From: Cyclobacterium xiamenense
Lineage (GTDB): Bacteria > Bacteroidota > Bacteroidia > Cytophagales > Cyclobacteriaceae
Direction: 5' to 3'
Length of the DNA: 64,000 nt
NCBI RefSeq assembly: GCF_009467825.1
Contig: NZ_WIOK01000009.1
Location: 62,001-126,000 of the forward strand
How positions within the stretch are numbered: position 1 is the first letter of the stretch; every line of letters starts with the position of its first letter. Position numbers and translations under genes: made by a program. Positions 8,965 through 18,253 of this stretch are shown piece after piece. The notes under the pieces were generated by a model, which was not told where the DNA came from, made no database searches, and was given only the letters and a program-made list of their open reading frames with translations.

Positions 8965-11823
8965 ATGAGGATTTTTACGCTTAGTTTCTTTTTTCTGGCT
9001 ATTTCCCTGGCGGGAAGCAGCCTACAGGCCCGACAGGATCGCCCCAGTCCCCCGCAGATTCGAGGGCAGATAGTGGAGCAAGGCAGTCAGGACCCCATGA
9101 TTGGCGCCAATGTGGTGCTCAAGACCCAGGGAGATAGCCTGATTACTTCCACTACGACGGGGCCAGACGGCAAGTTCAGCATCGCCTATCCCCGGTTGCC
9201 CGTATTCAAATTAGAAATAACCTACGTGGGCTTTGAGAAAGTGACGCGGGAATTTTCCCGTGGAATGCCTCTTGATTTGGGCGTGATCGGCATCCGGGAG
9301 GACAGTCAGCTTTTGGGCGAAGTGGTGATAGAGGGCGAGACCAGCGTGGGCGAAATGAAGGGCGACACAGCGGTTTTCAACGCCAGCGCCTTTAAGACCC
9401 GGGAAAACGCCATGGCCGAGGACCTAATCGGAAAGCTGCCGGGCATTACCATCGAAAACGGCCAGGTACAGGCGCAAGGCGAACAGGTGCAGAAAGTGTT
9501 GGTGGATGGAAGGGAATTTTTTGGAAGTGATCCATCCATTGCCCTGAGAAATTTGCCGGCGGATGCCATCTCCAGCGTGGAGGTGCTGGACCAACGCTCC
9601 GACCAATCCCGCCTTACCGGCCTGGACGATGGGAATTACGCGAAGACCATCAATATCATCACCAAAGGAAACATGCGCAACAGCTATTTTGGCCGCGTGT
9701 ATGGGGGCTATGGCACCGACAATACCTACTCGGTCGGAGGAAATATCAATTTTTTTAACGGAAACCGACGGATCTCGATCATCGGCATGTCAAATAACGT
9801 AAACCAGCAAAACTTTGCATCCGACGATTTACTCGGCGTAAGTGGTGGCCTGGGTGGCGGCGGGCGCAGGGGCGGCCGAAGAGGCGGCCCCGGAGGGGGA
9901 GGCAATAGTTTCGGCGTACCTTCGAATAATGGGATTATTACCACCAATTCCCTGGGGCTGAACTACAGTGACAAATGGGGTGAGAAAATTAATTTTACCG
10001 GAAGCTACTTTTTTAATGCCACGGACAACACCGTTTTTGAAAACACCAATCGGGAGACGGTTATTACCGAAGATCAGCGACAGGTGTATCAGGAAAATCA
10101 GCTTAGTACGATTACGAATAACAACCACCGGATGAACGCACGGATGGAGTACGATATCAACGAAAAGAATGCGTTGATCATCAGTCCCAGCATTAATTTC
10201 CAGGATAATTTCCGGTACAGCAACCTGGAAGGGCTAAACCTGGACCAGTCCCTGGACTCCCTAAGTGATACCCGAAACCTGACCGAAAACGAAACCCAGG
10301 GCTATTCCATTTCCAATAACCTTACCTACCGCTACAAATTTGATAAAGTAGGCCGGACGATTTCTGCCGATTTGTTTACATCCTGGAATCAACGGGACCA
10401 GTTGACGGACTTGATTTCTTCCAACAAGGACTACGTTCGAAACGCATTCGATACGCTGGTGCAGGAAACCACCGCTCTTTCGGATGGGTTCAACTACCGG
10501 ACAAACCTAACCTACACCGAACCCATCAGCGAAAAATCCGTGGCGACCCTTTCGTACCAGATCGGAAACAACAAGAGTGCTGCCGACCAAAAGACCTTTC
10601 AGCTAGCCAACGAGCAGGGCATCATGGTCTTGGATACAGCTTTAAGCAATGAGTTTGACAACAAATTCCTTACCCAACGAGCTGGATTGGGATATCGGTA
10701 CAACAACAAGGGACTGAATATCAACATGAACCTGGATTACCAGTATGCAGTATTGGACAATCAGAGTGAGTTTCCAACGGTGGGCACCTTTTATCGGGAT
10801 TTTAAAAACCTCATGCCTACGGTTACCATGAATTACCGTACCGAGGGAGGTACCAGCTATCGGTTTCGTTACCGTACCCGTACCGATGAGCCCAGTGTCA
10901 ACCAGCTGCAAAACGTGATTAATAATAGCAATCCGTTGAACCTGTCGGTCGGAAACCCCTCCCTTGGTCAAAGTTACAATCACTCCATGTTCGTGAACAT
11001 GTCTCGGTTTAATATGGAGACCAATAAAACGTTCTTTGCGTTTCTATTCACAAATTTCAATACCAATTTTATAGGCACCAATACTTTCGTGGCTCCTCAG
11101 GATACCCTGATTAACAACGAGGTTCTACTCAGGCGAGGCGGGCAAATCACCAGCCCGGTCAATCTAAACGGGCAAATGAATGCCCGGCTATTCCTAAGCT
11201 ACGGTACCAGCATCCCCAAATGGAAAACCAAGGTCAATTTGAACCCTGGACTTAGCTATGGCCGAACCCCGGGAATTATCAATGGACAAACCAATACCAA
11301 CGAGAATATAGACATTCGGCAGGGGGTTACGTTTGCCAGTAATATCAGTAAAGATGTGGATTTTACGCTGTCCACTACGGCTACCTATACCCTTGTCAAC
11401 AGCAGCCTCCAATCAAATCTGGACCAGAATTATTACATCCAAAACAGCAACCTGCGGTTTTATTATTCTCCAAATGACGGGAAGACCTTTATTGCCAATA
11501 ATGTGAACAACATGCTGTACCGGGGCCTTTCGGAAGGGCTGGACCAGTCCGTTTGGTTATGGAATATTGAAGCAGGATACCGTTTTCTTAAAAACAATAA
11601 GGGAGAGTTGAAAGTGTATGTCTTTGACCTATTGAAACAAAACAATAGCATCTCCAGAAGCATCTCCGATGTGGCGGTTACCGATACTTTCTCAAACGTA
11701 CTTACCCGTTACGGCATGATCTCTTTTACCTATATTATCGGTAACTTCAAAAAGTCCGATTTGCCGGATCAGGAGCAGCGACCGGGAGGATATTCGGGTG
11801 GAAGAGGTGCCCGAAGCTGGTAA
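8965..11823 (+). CDS. Outer-membrane beta-barrel protein with CarboxypepD_reg and plug domains
   Basis: The 952-residue protein has a signal peptide (about 1-22), a CarboxypepD_reg-like beta sandwich (about 30-110, IRGQIVEQGSQDPMIGANV), a TonB plug-like region (about 135-220, IGKLPGITIENGQVQAQGE and KVLVDGREFFG) and a long barrel of the OMP_b-brl_3 type to the end. It is a TonB-dependent-receptor-like protein but not a SusC, and no SusD gene is near. Unusual is a Gly/Arg-rich run from about residue 292 to 312 in an early loop, echoed by the C-terminal end GGYSGGRGARSW. The ligand is unknown. It precedes the ModE-like gene by 38 bp, but a shared role with molybdate is not supported by anything in the sequence. 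Confidence 0.88.
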   Translation: MRIFTLSFFFLAISLAGSSLQARQDRPSPPQIRGQIVEQGSQDPMIGANVVLKTQGDSLITSTTTGPDGKFSIAYPRLPVFKLEITYVGFEKVTREFSRGMPLDLGVIGIREDSQLLGEVVIEGETSVGEMKGDTAVFNASAFKTRENAMAEDLIGKLPGITIENGQVQAQGEQVQKVLVDGREFFGSDPSIALRNLPADAISSVEVLDQRSDQSRLTGLDDGNYAKTINIITKGNMRNSYFGRVYGGYGTDNTYSVGGNINFFNGNRRISIIGMSNNVNQQNFASDDLLGVSGGLGGGGRRGGRRGGPGGGGNSFGVPSNNGIITTNSLGLNYSDKWGEKINFTGSYFFNATDNTVFENTNRETVITEDQRQVYQENQLSTITNNNHRMNARMEYDINEKNALIISPSINFQDNFRYSNLEGLNLDQSLDSLSDTRNLTENETQGYSISNNLTYRYKFDKVGRTISADLFTSWNQRDQLTDLISSNKDYVRNAFDTLVQETTALSDGFNYRTNLTYTEPISEKSVATLSYQIGNNKSAADQKTFQLANEQGIMVLDTALSNEFDNKFLTQRAGLGYRYNNKGLNINMNLDYQYAVLDNQSEFPTVGTFYRDFKNLMPTVTMNYRTEGGTSYRFRYRTRTDEPSVNQLQNVINNSNPLNLSVGNPSLGQSYNHSMFVNMSRFNMETNKTFFAFLFTNFNTNFIGTNTFVAPQDTLINNEVLLRRGGQITSPVNLNGQMNARLFLSYGTSIPKWKTKVNLNPGLSYGRTPGIINGQTNTNENIDIRQGVTFASNISKDVDFTLSTTATYTLVNSSLQSNLDQNYYIQNSNLRFYYSPNDGKTFIANNVNNMLYRGLSEGLDQSVWLWNIEAGYRFLKNNKGELKVYVFDLLKQNNSISRSISDVAVTDTFSNVLTRYGMISFTYIIGNFKKSDLPDQEQRPGGYSGGRGARSW

Positions 11824-11861
11824 ATTATCCGTATATTGATCAAGACCTATACGAAAATGCC

Positions 11862-12200
11862 ATGACGAAGGAAATCAGGCTCAGGTGCTGGATTACCATT
11901 GGAGGAGAGAAATTTTTCGGACCGGGCCGGGTAGAATTACTCGAACGCATCCAATCGGAGGGCTCGCTTTCCAAAGCGGCCAGGCAAATGGGCATGTCCT
12001 ATAAAAAGGCCTGGGATATGGTCAATGACCTAAATAGCCGGGGGAGCGAGCCCTTCGTACGCCTAAAGAAAGGGGGCGAAAAAGGCGGTGGAGCTGAACT
12101 CACGGAACACGCCCAAAACTTGATTTTCAGGTTTGAGAAATTGTCCGAAAAATTGAAAAAAATTACCGAAGAAGAAGCCGAAATCCTAGATAAGATCTAA
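11862..12200 (+). CDS. ModE-like molybdate-type transcriptional regulator (winged helix only)
   Basis: The 112-residue protein is the N-terminal LysR-type winged-helix domain of ModE: LLERIQSEGSLSKAARQMGM then SYKKAWDMVNDLN is the helix-turn-helix. The two molybdate-binding Mop domains of E. coli ModE are missing, so metal sensing either uses another mechanism or the protein acts as a constitutive DNA binder. It lies 126 bp upstream of modA in the same direction, and a ModE-type operator sits in that gap. Regulation of modABC by this protein is a strong inference from context. Confidence 0.85.
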   Translation: MTKEIRLRCWITIGGEKFFGPGRVELLERIQSEGSLSKAARQMGMSYKKAWDMVNDLNSRGSEPFVRLKKGGEKGGGAELTEHAQNLIFRFEKLSEKLKKITEEEAEILDKI

Positions 12201-12278
12201 CGGCTTCTATTTTTTTCATCCCATATCTAATATGGTCAAAACTGCCAAGAAGGGGATTTTTTTGGATTTAGGTAAAAT

Positions 12279-12302
12279 CGATATATATTTATAAATATAT
12301 CG
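12279..12302. promoter_or_regulatory. ModE-type operator before modA
   Basis: A 24-bp inverted repeat with arms CGATATAT and ATATATCG around the 8-bp spacer ATTTATAA. Arm length, spacer length and the TATAT core resemble the known enterobacterial ModE box. It ends 24 bp before the modA start, where it would block or overlap the promoter. Confidence 0.72.
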
Positions 12303-12326
12303 AATTACATTCTATAGGCGGATTGT

Positions 12327-13100
12327 ATGAAATGCAATGGTAAGGCATTTTTATTGTTTTTGGGGTTAATGCTCTTTTATCGGTTGATATGGGCTCAGAC
12401 GGAACGCCCGATTTTGGTCGCTGCTGCTTCGGATCTAAAATTTGCCCTGGATTCAATTATCTTGGTTTTTAACCATGAAAAGCAAATCACCGTTAAGCCC
12501 ATTTATGGTTCCTCCGGAAAATTATACGAACAGCTTTCCAATCGGGCACCTTTTCATATTTTCATGTCGGCAGATGTGCGCTACCCGGAATTATTAGCCG
12601 AAAAGGGCCTGACGGCATCTGAAATTTATGCATACGGAGTAGGCAGGTTGGTGCTATGGAGTAGAAAGTATGATGTAAAGGAACTTGGGATGGAGGCTTT
12701 TCAGCAGCCCTGGGTAAAGAAGGTAGCGATCGCCAATCCCGATCACGCTCCCTATGGAAAACGGGCGGTGGAGTCGCTGGCCTTTTATGGCTGGAATGAA
12801 AAGCTGGCCCCCTCATTGGTAAAAGGAGAAAACATTTCTCAGGCCGCTCAATTTGTCGCTACGGGAGCGGCAGATTTGGGAATGATTGCGTTATCTTTGG
12901 CCCTTTCACCCACCATGAAAAAGTATCAGAGGTCTTACTTTCTTATCCCGGAATCAAGTCATTCCCCCCTGGTCCAGGGCGCGGTCGTTACCAGGCATGG
13001 GGAAAATAGTCCGGAATCGTATGCCTTTATGGCGTTTTTGAAAGGGGAAAAGGCACTCGGTATTCTCCGCTATTTTGGTTTTTCCCAACCTTCAAACTGA
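12327..13100 (+). CDS. modA: Molybdate ABC transporter substrate-binding protein
   Basis: The 257-residue periplasmic protein binds molybdate or tungstate and delivers it to the ModBC importer. It has a signal peptide ending around WAQ (residue 24), then the family opening ILVAAASDLKFAL and the ligand-contact segment YGSSGKLYEQL. The late segment FVATGAADLGMIALSLALS is the second conserved ligand region. The stop overlaps the modB start by one base (TGATG), so translation is coupled. The operator at 12279-12302 places the operon under molybdate-type control. A sulfate-binding role is unlikely because the neighbours are all molybdate type. Confidence 0.92.
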   Translation: MKCNGKAFLLFLGLMLFYRLIWAQTERPILVAAASDLKFALDSIILVFNHEKQITVKPIYGSSGKLYEQLSNRAPFHIFMSADVRYPELLAEKGLTASEIYAYGVGRLVLWSRKYDVKELGMEAFQQPWVKKVAIANPDHAPYGKRAVESLAFYGWNEKLAPSLVKGENISQAAQFVATGAADLGMIALSLALSPTMKKYQRSYFLIPESSHSPLVQGAVVTRHGENSPESYAFMAFLKGEKALGILRYFGFSQPSN

Positions 13101-13774
13101 TGGATTTTAGCCCCTTCTTTTTGACCCTGAGGCTGGCGCTGTTTACCACGCTAATTCTTTTTCTGATAGGTATCCCATTGGCTTATTGGCTGGCATTTAG
13201 CAAGTTCCGGATTAAGTATATGGTAGAAGCAATTGTCAGTTTGCCCCTGGTATTGCCTCCCACGGTTTTGGGATTTTACTTGTTGTTGTTTTTTAGTCCG
13301 GAGAATCCGATAGGGGGCTTCCTGGATCGTTATTTTGACCTGCGTCTGGTATTTACCTTTCCGGGGCTGGTGCTGGCTTCGGTTATTTACAGTTTGCCAT
13401 TTATGGTTCAGCCCTTGCGTTCCGGTTTTACCGGGATCCCAAAGGCCTGGATAGATACCACCCAAACCCTGGGAAAAGGGCGGTGGGTTACGTTGACACG
13501 GGTGATGCTGCCCAATATGAAAAGTGCACTGCTTACAGCGGGTGTCTTGTCTTTTGCCCATACCGTGGGAGAGTTTGGAGTGGTATTGATGGTAGGAGGC
13601 AATATTCCCGATGAAACACGAGTGATTGCAGTCGCCATCTATAACGAGGTGGAAGCCATGAATTATGGGCAGGCCAATACCTATAGTCTGATTCTCATTG
13701 GATTTTCCTTTCTGGTCTTGCTCATTACCTATTGGCTGAATCGCGATAAAAGCAGGGTTTTGAGCTATGATTGA
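13100..13774 (+). CDS. modB: Molybdate ABC transporter permease
   Basis: The 224-residue inner-membrane protein has about five to six hydrophobic segments and belongs to the binding-protein-dependent transport permease family. The cytoplasmic EAA-type loop that contacts the ATPase is visible as TTQTLGKGRWVTLTRVMLPN. VLPPTVLGFYLLLF near residue 50-65 is characteristic of ModB. The start overlaps the modA stop and the end overlaps modC by eight bases, so the three genes are one translationally coupled operon. Length is normal for ModB. Confidence 0.93.
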   Translation: MDFSPFFLTLRLALFTTLILFLIGIPLAYWLAFSKFRIKYMVEAIVSLPLVLPPTVLGFYLLLFFSPENPIGGFLDRYFDLRLVFTFPGLVLASVIYSLPFMVQPLRSGFTGIPKAWIDTTQTLGKGRWVTLTRVMLPNMKSALLTAGVLSFAHTVGEFGVVLMVGGNIPDETRVIAVAIYNEVEAMNYGQANTYSLILIGFSFLVLLITYWLNRDKSRVLSYD

Positions 13775-14441
13775 GTTGGCACTGGAAAAATCATTATTTG
13801 GGCCGGATGGGAAGTTCACCGTACGGGTTTCCTGTCACCTGAATCCGGGGGAGATGGTCGGCCTCTACGGCCCCTCCGGCGTAGGAAAGTCGAGTGTGTT
13901 GCGGATGATTTCGGGATTGATGAAACCAGAAACAGGCCAATTGAAAGTAGCTGGTGAGGTATGGTTTTCCAGCGAGCAACAAATAAACCTGAGACCCAAC
14001 AAACGAAATATAGGTATGGTATTTCAGGAGCATTCGCTTTTTCCAAACATGACCATCCGGCAAAATCTGGAGTTTGCCCTGGAAAACGGGCAGCAGGCAG
14101 CCATTGTGGGGGAATTGCTCGAGCGGGTGGAGTTGACGAAACTGGCGGATAAAAAACCAGCTGTGCTTTCCGGTGGTCAGAAGCAGCGGGTAGCCCTGGC
14201 GAGAGCCATGGTACGCAAGCCTGCGGTACTCTTGCTAGATGAACCATTTTCGGCCCTGGATATGAAGATGCGGGCAAACTTGCAGGAATACCTCATGCAG
14301 TTTCATAAAGAGTACGGGCTCACTACGCTTCTGGTGAGCCACGATGCCTCGGAAATCAGCCGAATGGCCAGGCGGGTGTTGGTGATGGAACACGGAACCT
14401 TTAGTTTCGACGGACCCCCTTATCAGTTTTTTTCCCAGTAG
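13767..14441 (+). CDS. modC: Molybdate ABC transporter ATP-binding protein (short form)
   Basis: The 224-residue ATPase powers molybdate import. Walker A is GPSGVGKSS, the ABC signature LSGGQKQRVALARA, and Walker B LLLDEPFSALD followed by the switch histidine in LVSHD. At 224 residues it lacks the C-terminal Mop (molybdate-binding) domain found in the roughly 350-residue E. coli ModC. Together with the Mop-less ModE-like protein, this means that no Mop domain is encoded in the whole locus. The gene overlaps modB by eight bases. Confidence 0.92.
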   Translation: MIELALEKSLFGPDGKFTVRVSCHLNPGEMVGLYGPSGVGKSSVLRMISGLMKPETGQLKVAGEVWFSSEQQINLRPNKRNIGMVFQEHSLFPNMTIRQNLEFALENGQQAAIVGELLERVELTKLADKKPAVLSGGQKQRVALARAMVRKPAVLLLDEPFSALDMKMRANLQEYLMQFHKEYGLTTLLVSHDASEISRMARRVLVMEHGTFSFDGPPYQFFSQ

Positions 14442-14584
14442 AATTTTCCTCTATTTCTTTACTCGTTGGTGTTTTTTTGGAAGGGAATTGCTATTTTTCT
14501 TTCAATTTCCTTTAAAAAAAATAGCAGAACATGGACGTCTGGCTTTTATTCGGCCATTGTTCTTAAAATCTGCCTCCCGAATCT

Positions 14585-15277
14585 ATGCAAGACGTTTCGA
14601 CCTTATTATTACGCATGAACGAACGCGTGAATGGCTGGAGAGGTGTCGGCGACCAGCGGCACGTTTTTCTCGGCTGTTACACCTTGATGAGTCAGGCCAT
14701 GCACGAGGCCATTGAGGAAGGGCAATTTACCAATGCCCCCTGGGTTTCCAGGTTGCTGCTTCGATTTTCGGAGTATTATTTTGAGGCCCTTTCCCGATAC
14801 GATCAAGATCCCGATCGCTCGCCGCTGGTGTGGCGTCAGGTTCACGATGCCTGCTTGAATCCGGAAATCAACGTCACCCAGCATTTATTATTGGGAGTAA
14901 ATGCGCACATCAACTACGACCTACCCCTTGCGCTCCACGATTGCCTGGCCGAGAACTGGTTGCAGTTGCCCGAAAAGGAAAAGGAATCGCTGCGGACCGA
15001 TCACGAACTAGTAAACGAGATAATCGCCCGCACCATTGACACCGTGCAAGACAGCATCGTTAACCCATCTTCCTGGACCATGGAAGCCCTGGATGTATTC
15101 ATGGGTCGCCTGGACGAGTGGTTGCTTTCAAAACTCATCAGCTCCTGGAGAAACGATGTTTGGGAGGTAAACCTGCACCTGTTGGCAAGCGCTACGGAGG
15201 AGCAACGCGCGTACATCCGAAAAGAACAGGAAGCGCTGGTCCTGAAAAGGGCCCGTCAGTTTATGCGCTACCTGTAG
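14585..15277 (+). CDS. DUF5995 family protein
   Basis: The 230-residue protein is soluble and mostly helical, with no signal peptide or membrane segment. It matches DUF5995, recognised by the segment QHLLLGVNAHINYDLPLALH near residues 98-117, where the His and Asn/Asp residues could bind a ligand or metal. Function is not known. It has its own 143-bp upstream gap and is convergent with the DEAD-box helicase gene, with 21 bp between the stops. Confidence 0.75.
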   Translation: MQDVSTLLLRMNERVNGWRGVGDQRHVFLGCYTLMSQAMHEAIEEGQFTNAPWVSRLLLRFSEYYFEALSRYDQDPDRSPLVWRQVHDACLNPEINVTQHLLLGVNAHINYDLPLALHDCLAENWLQLPEKEKESLRTDHELVNEIIARTIDTVQDSIVNPSSWTMEALDVFMGRLDEWLLSKLISSWRNDVWEVNLHLLASATEEQRAYIRKEQEALVLKRARQFMRYL

Positions 15278-15298
15278 TGTAGCCGTTTTTCAAATTCC

Positions 15299-16531
15299 CT
15301 ACCTGGAGTTTCGACGATTGGCAAAAAAGGCTTGTTTTTTTCGTTGCTTTTCCTTGTTGTGCTCTTTCTTTTCCTGCGCCGTCATGGGTTTGTCGGTTTG
15401 TGGAAACGGATTGTTGTCTTCCACGTTAATTTTTTGACGGATAAGGTTTTCGATGGCGCGTACGTCTCCGTTTTCTTCCGGCTCGCACAGGGAAATGGCC
15501 GTGCCGGATTCTCCCGCCCTTCCGGATCTCCCGATCCGGTGCACGTAGGTTTCGGGGTCTTCCGGAATGTCGTAATTGATGACGTACTGGAGCTTGTCGA
15601 TATCAATGCCCCTGGCAGCAATGTCCGTGGCCACGAGTACCCGAATGGAGCCATCCTTGAATTGGCTGAGGACTTTCTGCCGGTGATTCTGTGCCTTGTT
15701 ACCATGAATGGCAGCCGCCTCTATGCCGGCCCCTTTCAGATTTTTTGTGATTTTATCGGCTCCGTGTTTGGTTCGCGAAAACAGCAAGACCTGGTCAATC
15801 TTTTTATCTTTCAGAATATGAAAAAGCAAGTCTTTTTTGGTGGACTTGTTGGTATAATATACCTTTTGTTGCAGGGTTTCGGCGGCCGAAGAGACGGGGC
15901 TCACCTCAATTTTGATCGGGTCGGTCAATATTTCATTGGCAAGTCCTACGATGTTGTCCGGCATGGTGGCAGAGAAAAAGAGGGATTGCCGTTTTGCGGG
16001 TAGTAATTTCAGCAACTTTTTGATGTCGTTGATAAACCCCATGTCCAGCATTCGGTCGGCTTCGTCCAGAACAAAAATCTTAATTTGATCCAGCTTGATG
16101 TATCCCTGATTGATCAGGTCCAGGAGCCTTCCCGGGGTGGCCACCAGGACATCTACCCCCCGGTTTAGGGCACTCACTTGTGAGCCTTGCTTTACCCCAC
16201 CGAAAATGACCGCATGCTTCAGTCGGGTATATTTTCCATAAAACTCCAGGTTTTCGTGGATTTGAATGGCTAATTCCCGGGTAGGGGTAACAATGAGCGA
16301 TTTGATCCGTACCCGGCCTTTCTCTACCGACGAATCGGTATGTAGCAGCTGAATGATGGGTAAGGCAAAAGCGGCTGTTTTGCCGGTACCAGTTTGAGCA
16401 CTACCCAAAATGTCTCTTTTGGCCAATACCTGTGGAATGGCCTTTTTTTGAATGGCTGTTGGCTCTACGTAATTCTTTTCCTGAAGTGCTTTCAGTAAGG
16501 GTTCTATTAAATTTAGTTCTTTAAATGTCAT
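15299..16531 (-). CDS. rhlE: DEAD-box RNA helicase, RhlE type
   Basis: The 410-residue ATP-dependent RNA helicase shows the Q motif (FKELNLIEPLLKAL then PTAIQ), motif I AQTGTGKT at 45-52, PTRELAIQ, GG, TPGR, the DEAD box at 156-159, SAT and the C-terminal ARGIDI and HRIGRSGRAG motifs. A short Lys/Arg-rich tail ending FFANRRNSR follows, as in RhlE proteins that help ribosome assembly or RNA decay in the cold. It stands alone. A TAATTTTA element on the minus strand (16572-16565), 34 bases upstream, may be its -7 promoter box. Confidence 0.9.
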   Translation of the reverse strand: MTFKELNLIEPLLKALQEKNYVEPTAIQKKAIPQVLAKRDILGSAQTGTGKTAAFALPIIQLLHTDSSVEKGRVRIKSLIVTPTRELAIQIHENLEFYGKYTRLKHAVIFGGVKQGSQVSALNRGVDVLVATPGRLLDLINQGYIKLDQIKIFVLDEADRMLDMGFINDIKKLLKLLPAKRQSLFFSATMPDNIVGLANEILTDPIKIEVSPVSSAAETLQQKVYYTNKSTKKDLLFHILKDKKIDQVLLFSRTKHGADKITKNLKGAGIEAAAIHGNKAQNHRQKVLSQFKDGSIRVLVATDIAARGIDIDKLQYVINYDIPEDPETYVHRIGRSGRAGESGTAISLCEPEENGDVRAIENLIRQKINVEDNNPFPQTDKPMTAQEKKEHNKEKQRKKQAFFANRRNSR

Positions 16532-17010
16532 GAAATCGTATGGTTCGAATGACCGAAATGGCCATAAAATTAGTATCTGATTAAATTTTTGTGGAGAAAT
16601 GATCGGTTGTTGGAAATTGCCGATGGGAATCGGTTACCTTTTCCAGCTGTTGTTCCTGCACCGTTAACGCATCTTGGGCGGCTTAAAAGGAAAATGTGAG
16701 CGGGCGGAAAAACGCATTTTTTTCGCAGGGCAACGGCTGATTTTAGCAGTCGTTTCGTTTATTCCGGGTAAAGGTAGTCAGATTTATTGAAAGGAATGCG
16801 GGATATGGCCTGAAATATTTGTTTCTAACAACTCGCGCTTGCCTTGTAAACGAAGGGTTTTGGGCGTTTGGTTCCATTCTTACCCGGCAAACCACTCCGG
16901 GTACCCGTTGGGGGCCCTGTCGGAAGGTACCGGGATTTGTGCCTCCCATGGGGAAACGGGTAGAACTTTCGGCGGCCGGGCTGGGTTTATAGATGAGGTG
17001 TTTTACAGGC
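16532..17010. other. Long divergent intergenic region with no gene recognised
   Basis: This 479-bp stretch separates the divergent helicase and MFS genes. The only sizeable open frames read like shadows: a minus frame over 16743-17123 runs into the MFS gene, and a plus frame over 16839-17054 overlaps it. Neither shows family motifs. It presumably holds the two promoters. No strong hairpin or repeat was seen. Confidence 0.5.
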
Positions 17011-18249
17011 ATGAAAAAAGAAAAACTTTTACTCTGGACGCTGGCAGCGGTTAATTTTACCCATATCGTGGATTTTATGATCATGATGCCGCTGGGGCCG
17101 CAATTGATGCGGGTCTTTGCCATCTCACCCCAACAATTTGGCTTGTTGGTATCTTCCTATACCTTTAGTGCAGGTATTAGTAGCTTTATTGGGGCCTTTG
17201 TGCTGGATAAATACGACCGACGAAGCATATTTCTTTGGGTGTTTGTGGGTTTTCTGGTTGGGACGCTGGCCTGTGCGCTGTCGCCCAATTATGGATTTTT
17301 GCTTGCGGCACGTATCGTTTCGGGATTGTTTGGAGGGCTTACTTCGGCCCTGATTTTCGCCGTTATTGGGGATGCGGTTCCGGACGGTAGGCGTGGAAGG
17401 GCCATGGGACTGGTCATGGGGGCGTTTTCCGTTGCATCGGTTTTCGGGGTTCCTTTTGGCCTGTTTATCGCCAGTCTTTCCAGTTGGCACGCACCTTTTT
17501 TCTTTTTGGCGGTATTGGCTTTGGTGATTCTTTGGTTGATTTACCGGTACGTGCCCTCCATCACGGCACACCTGCTGCAGCAGGGGGATGCCCGGCCCAA
17601 TCCCCTGCAAGTCATCCGCCGGGTTACGGGCAATGCCAATCAGATGCGGGCCATATCCCTTACGGTGCTGATGATGCTGGGTCAGTTCATGATCATTCCT
17701 TTTTTGAGTCCGTTTATGGTGTCCAATGTGGGTTTTTCGGAATTGGAATTGACCTATATTTACATGGCAGGGGGATTTTTTACGGTATTTACTTCCCCTT
17801 GGGTAGGTAGGTTGACGGATACGTACGGCAAGGTCCGGGTTTTTTCTGTATTTATGACCTTGAACGTGATTCCAATTGGGATTATAACCCATCTGGGTAT
17901 TACCCCCCTGTTCGTTGCGCTGCTCGTTTCTACGGTTTTTTTCATTACCTCCAATGGCCGGATGGTTCCCGCTGCTGCACTGATTACCGGTACCGCCAAA
18001 CCGGAAAACCGGGGGAGTTTTCTTAGTTTCAATGCTGCCGTGCAACAATTGAGCGCAGGCCTGGCGTCTTTCCTGGCAGGCATGGTGCTGGTGGAAGGCG
18101 TAGATGGTCAATTGTTGCATTTTGAATGGGTGGGATATGCAGCGATTCTTCTCAGTTTGTCTTGCATTCCCTTAATCCGGAAAATTAAAGTGGTAGACAC
18201 AGAGGCGGTGCTGGAGAAAGTGCCGGCTGCCACTGCTGTAGAAAAATAG
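17011..18249 (+). CDS. MFS transporter (DHA1-like drug or sugar efflux type)
   Basis: The protein (412 residues from 17011) has 12 hydrophobic segments. The N-terminal pattern FTHIVDFMIMMPLGPQLMR and the loop LDKYDRRSIFL (motif A-like) are typical of DHA1-type efflux proteins; GRLTDTYGKVRVF is the second-half copy of motif A. The ATG at 17011 (MKKEKLLLW) is chosen over one at 16993 because family members begin this way and the extra six residues are not conserved. The exported compound is unknown. The alpha/beta hydrolase gene follows after four bases and may be co-transcribed. Confidence 0.85.
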   Translation: MKKEKLLLWTLAAVNFTHIVDFMIMMPLGPQLMRVFAISPQQFGLLVSSYTFSAGISSFIGAFVLDKYDRRSIFLWVFVGFLVGTLACALSPNYGFLLAARIVSGLFGGLTSALIFAVIGDAVPDGRRGRAMGLVMGAFSVASVFGVPFGLFIASLSSWHAPFFFLAVLALVILWLIYRYVPSITAHLLQQGDARPNPLQVIRRVTGNANQMRAISLTVLMMLGQFMIIPFLSPFMVSNVGFSELELTYIYMAGGFFTVFTSPWVGRLTDTYGKVRVFSVFMTLNVIPIGIITHLGITPLFVALLVSTVFFITSNGRMVPAAALITGTAKPENRGSFLSFNAAVQQLSAGLASFLAGMVLVEGVDGQLLHFEWVGYAAILLSLSCIPLIRKIKVVDTEAVLEKVPAATAVEK

Positions 18250-18253
18250 AACG

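Noticed and set aside
9841-9904. Gly/Arg-coding repeat considered as a short tandem DNA repeat or phase-variation site.
   Set aside because: The codons vary and there is no regular unit, so slippage is unlikely; it is treated as a protein feature only.
16743-17123. A 126-residue minus-strand frame before and across the MFS gene start.
   Set aside because: It overlaps the first membrane segments of the MFS gene, has no motif or promoter, and reads as a shadow frame.
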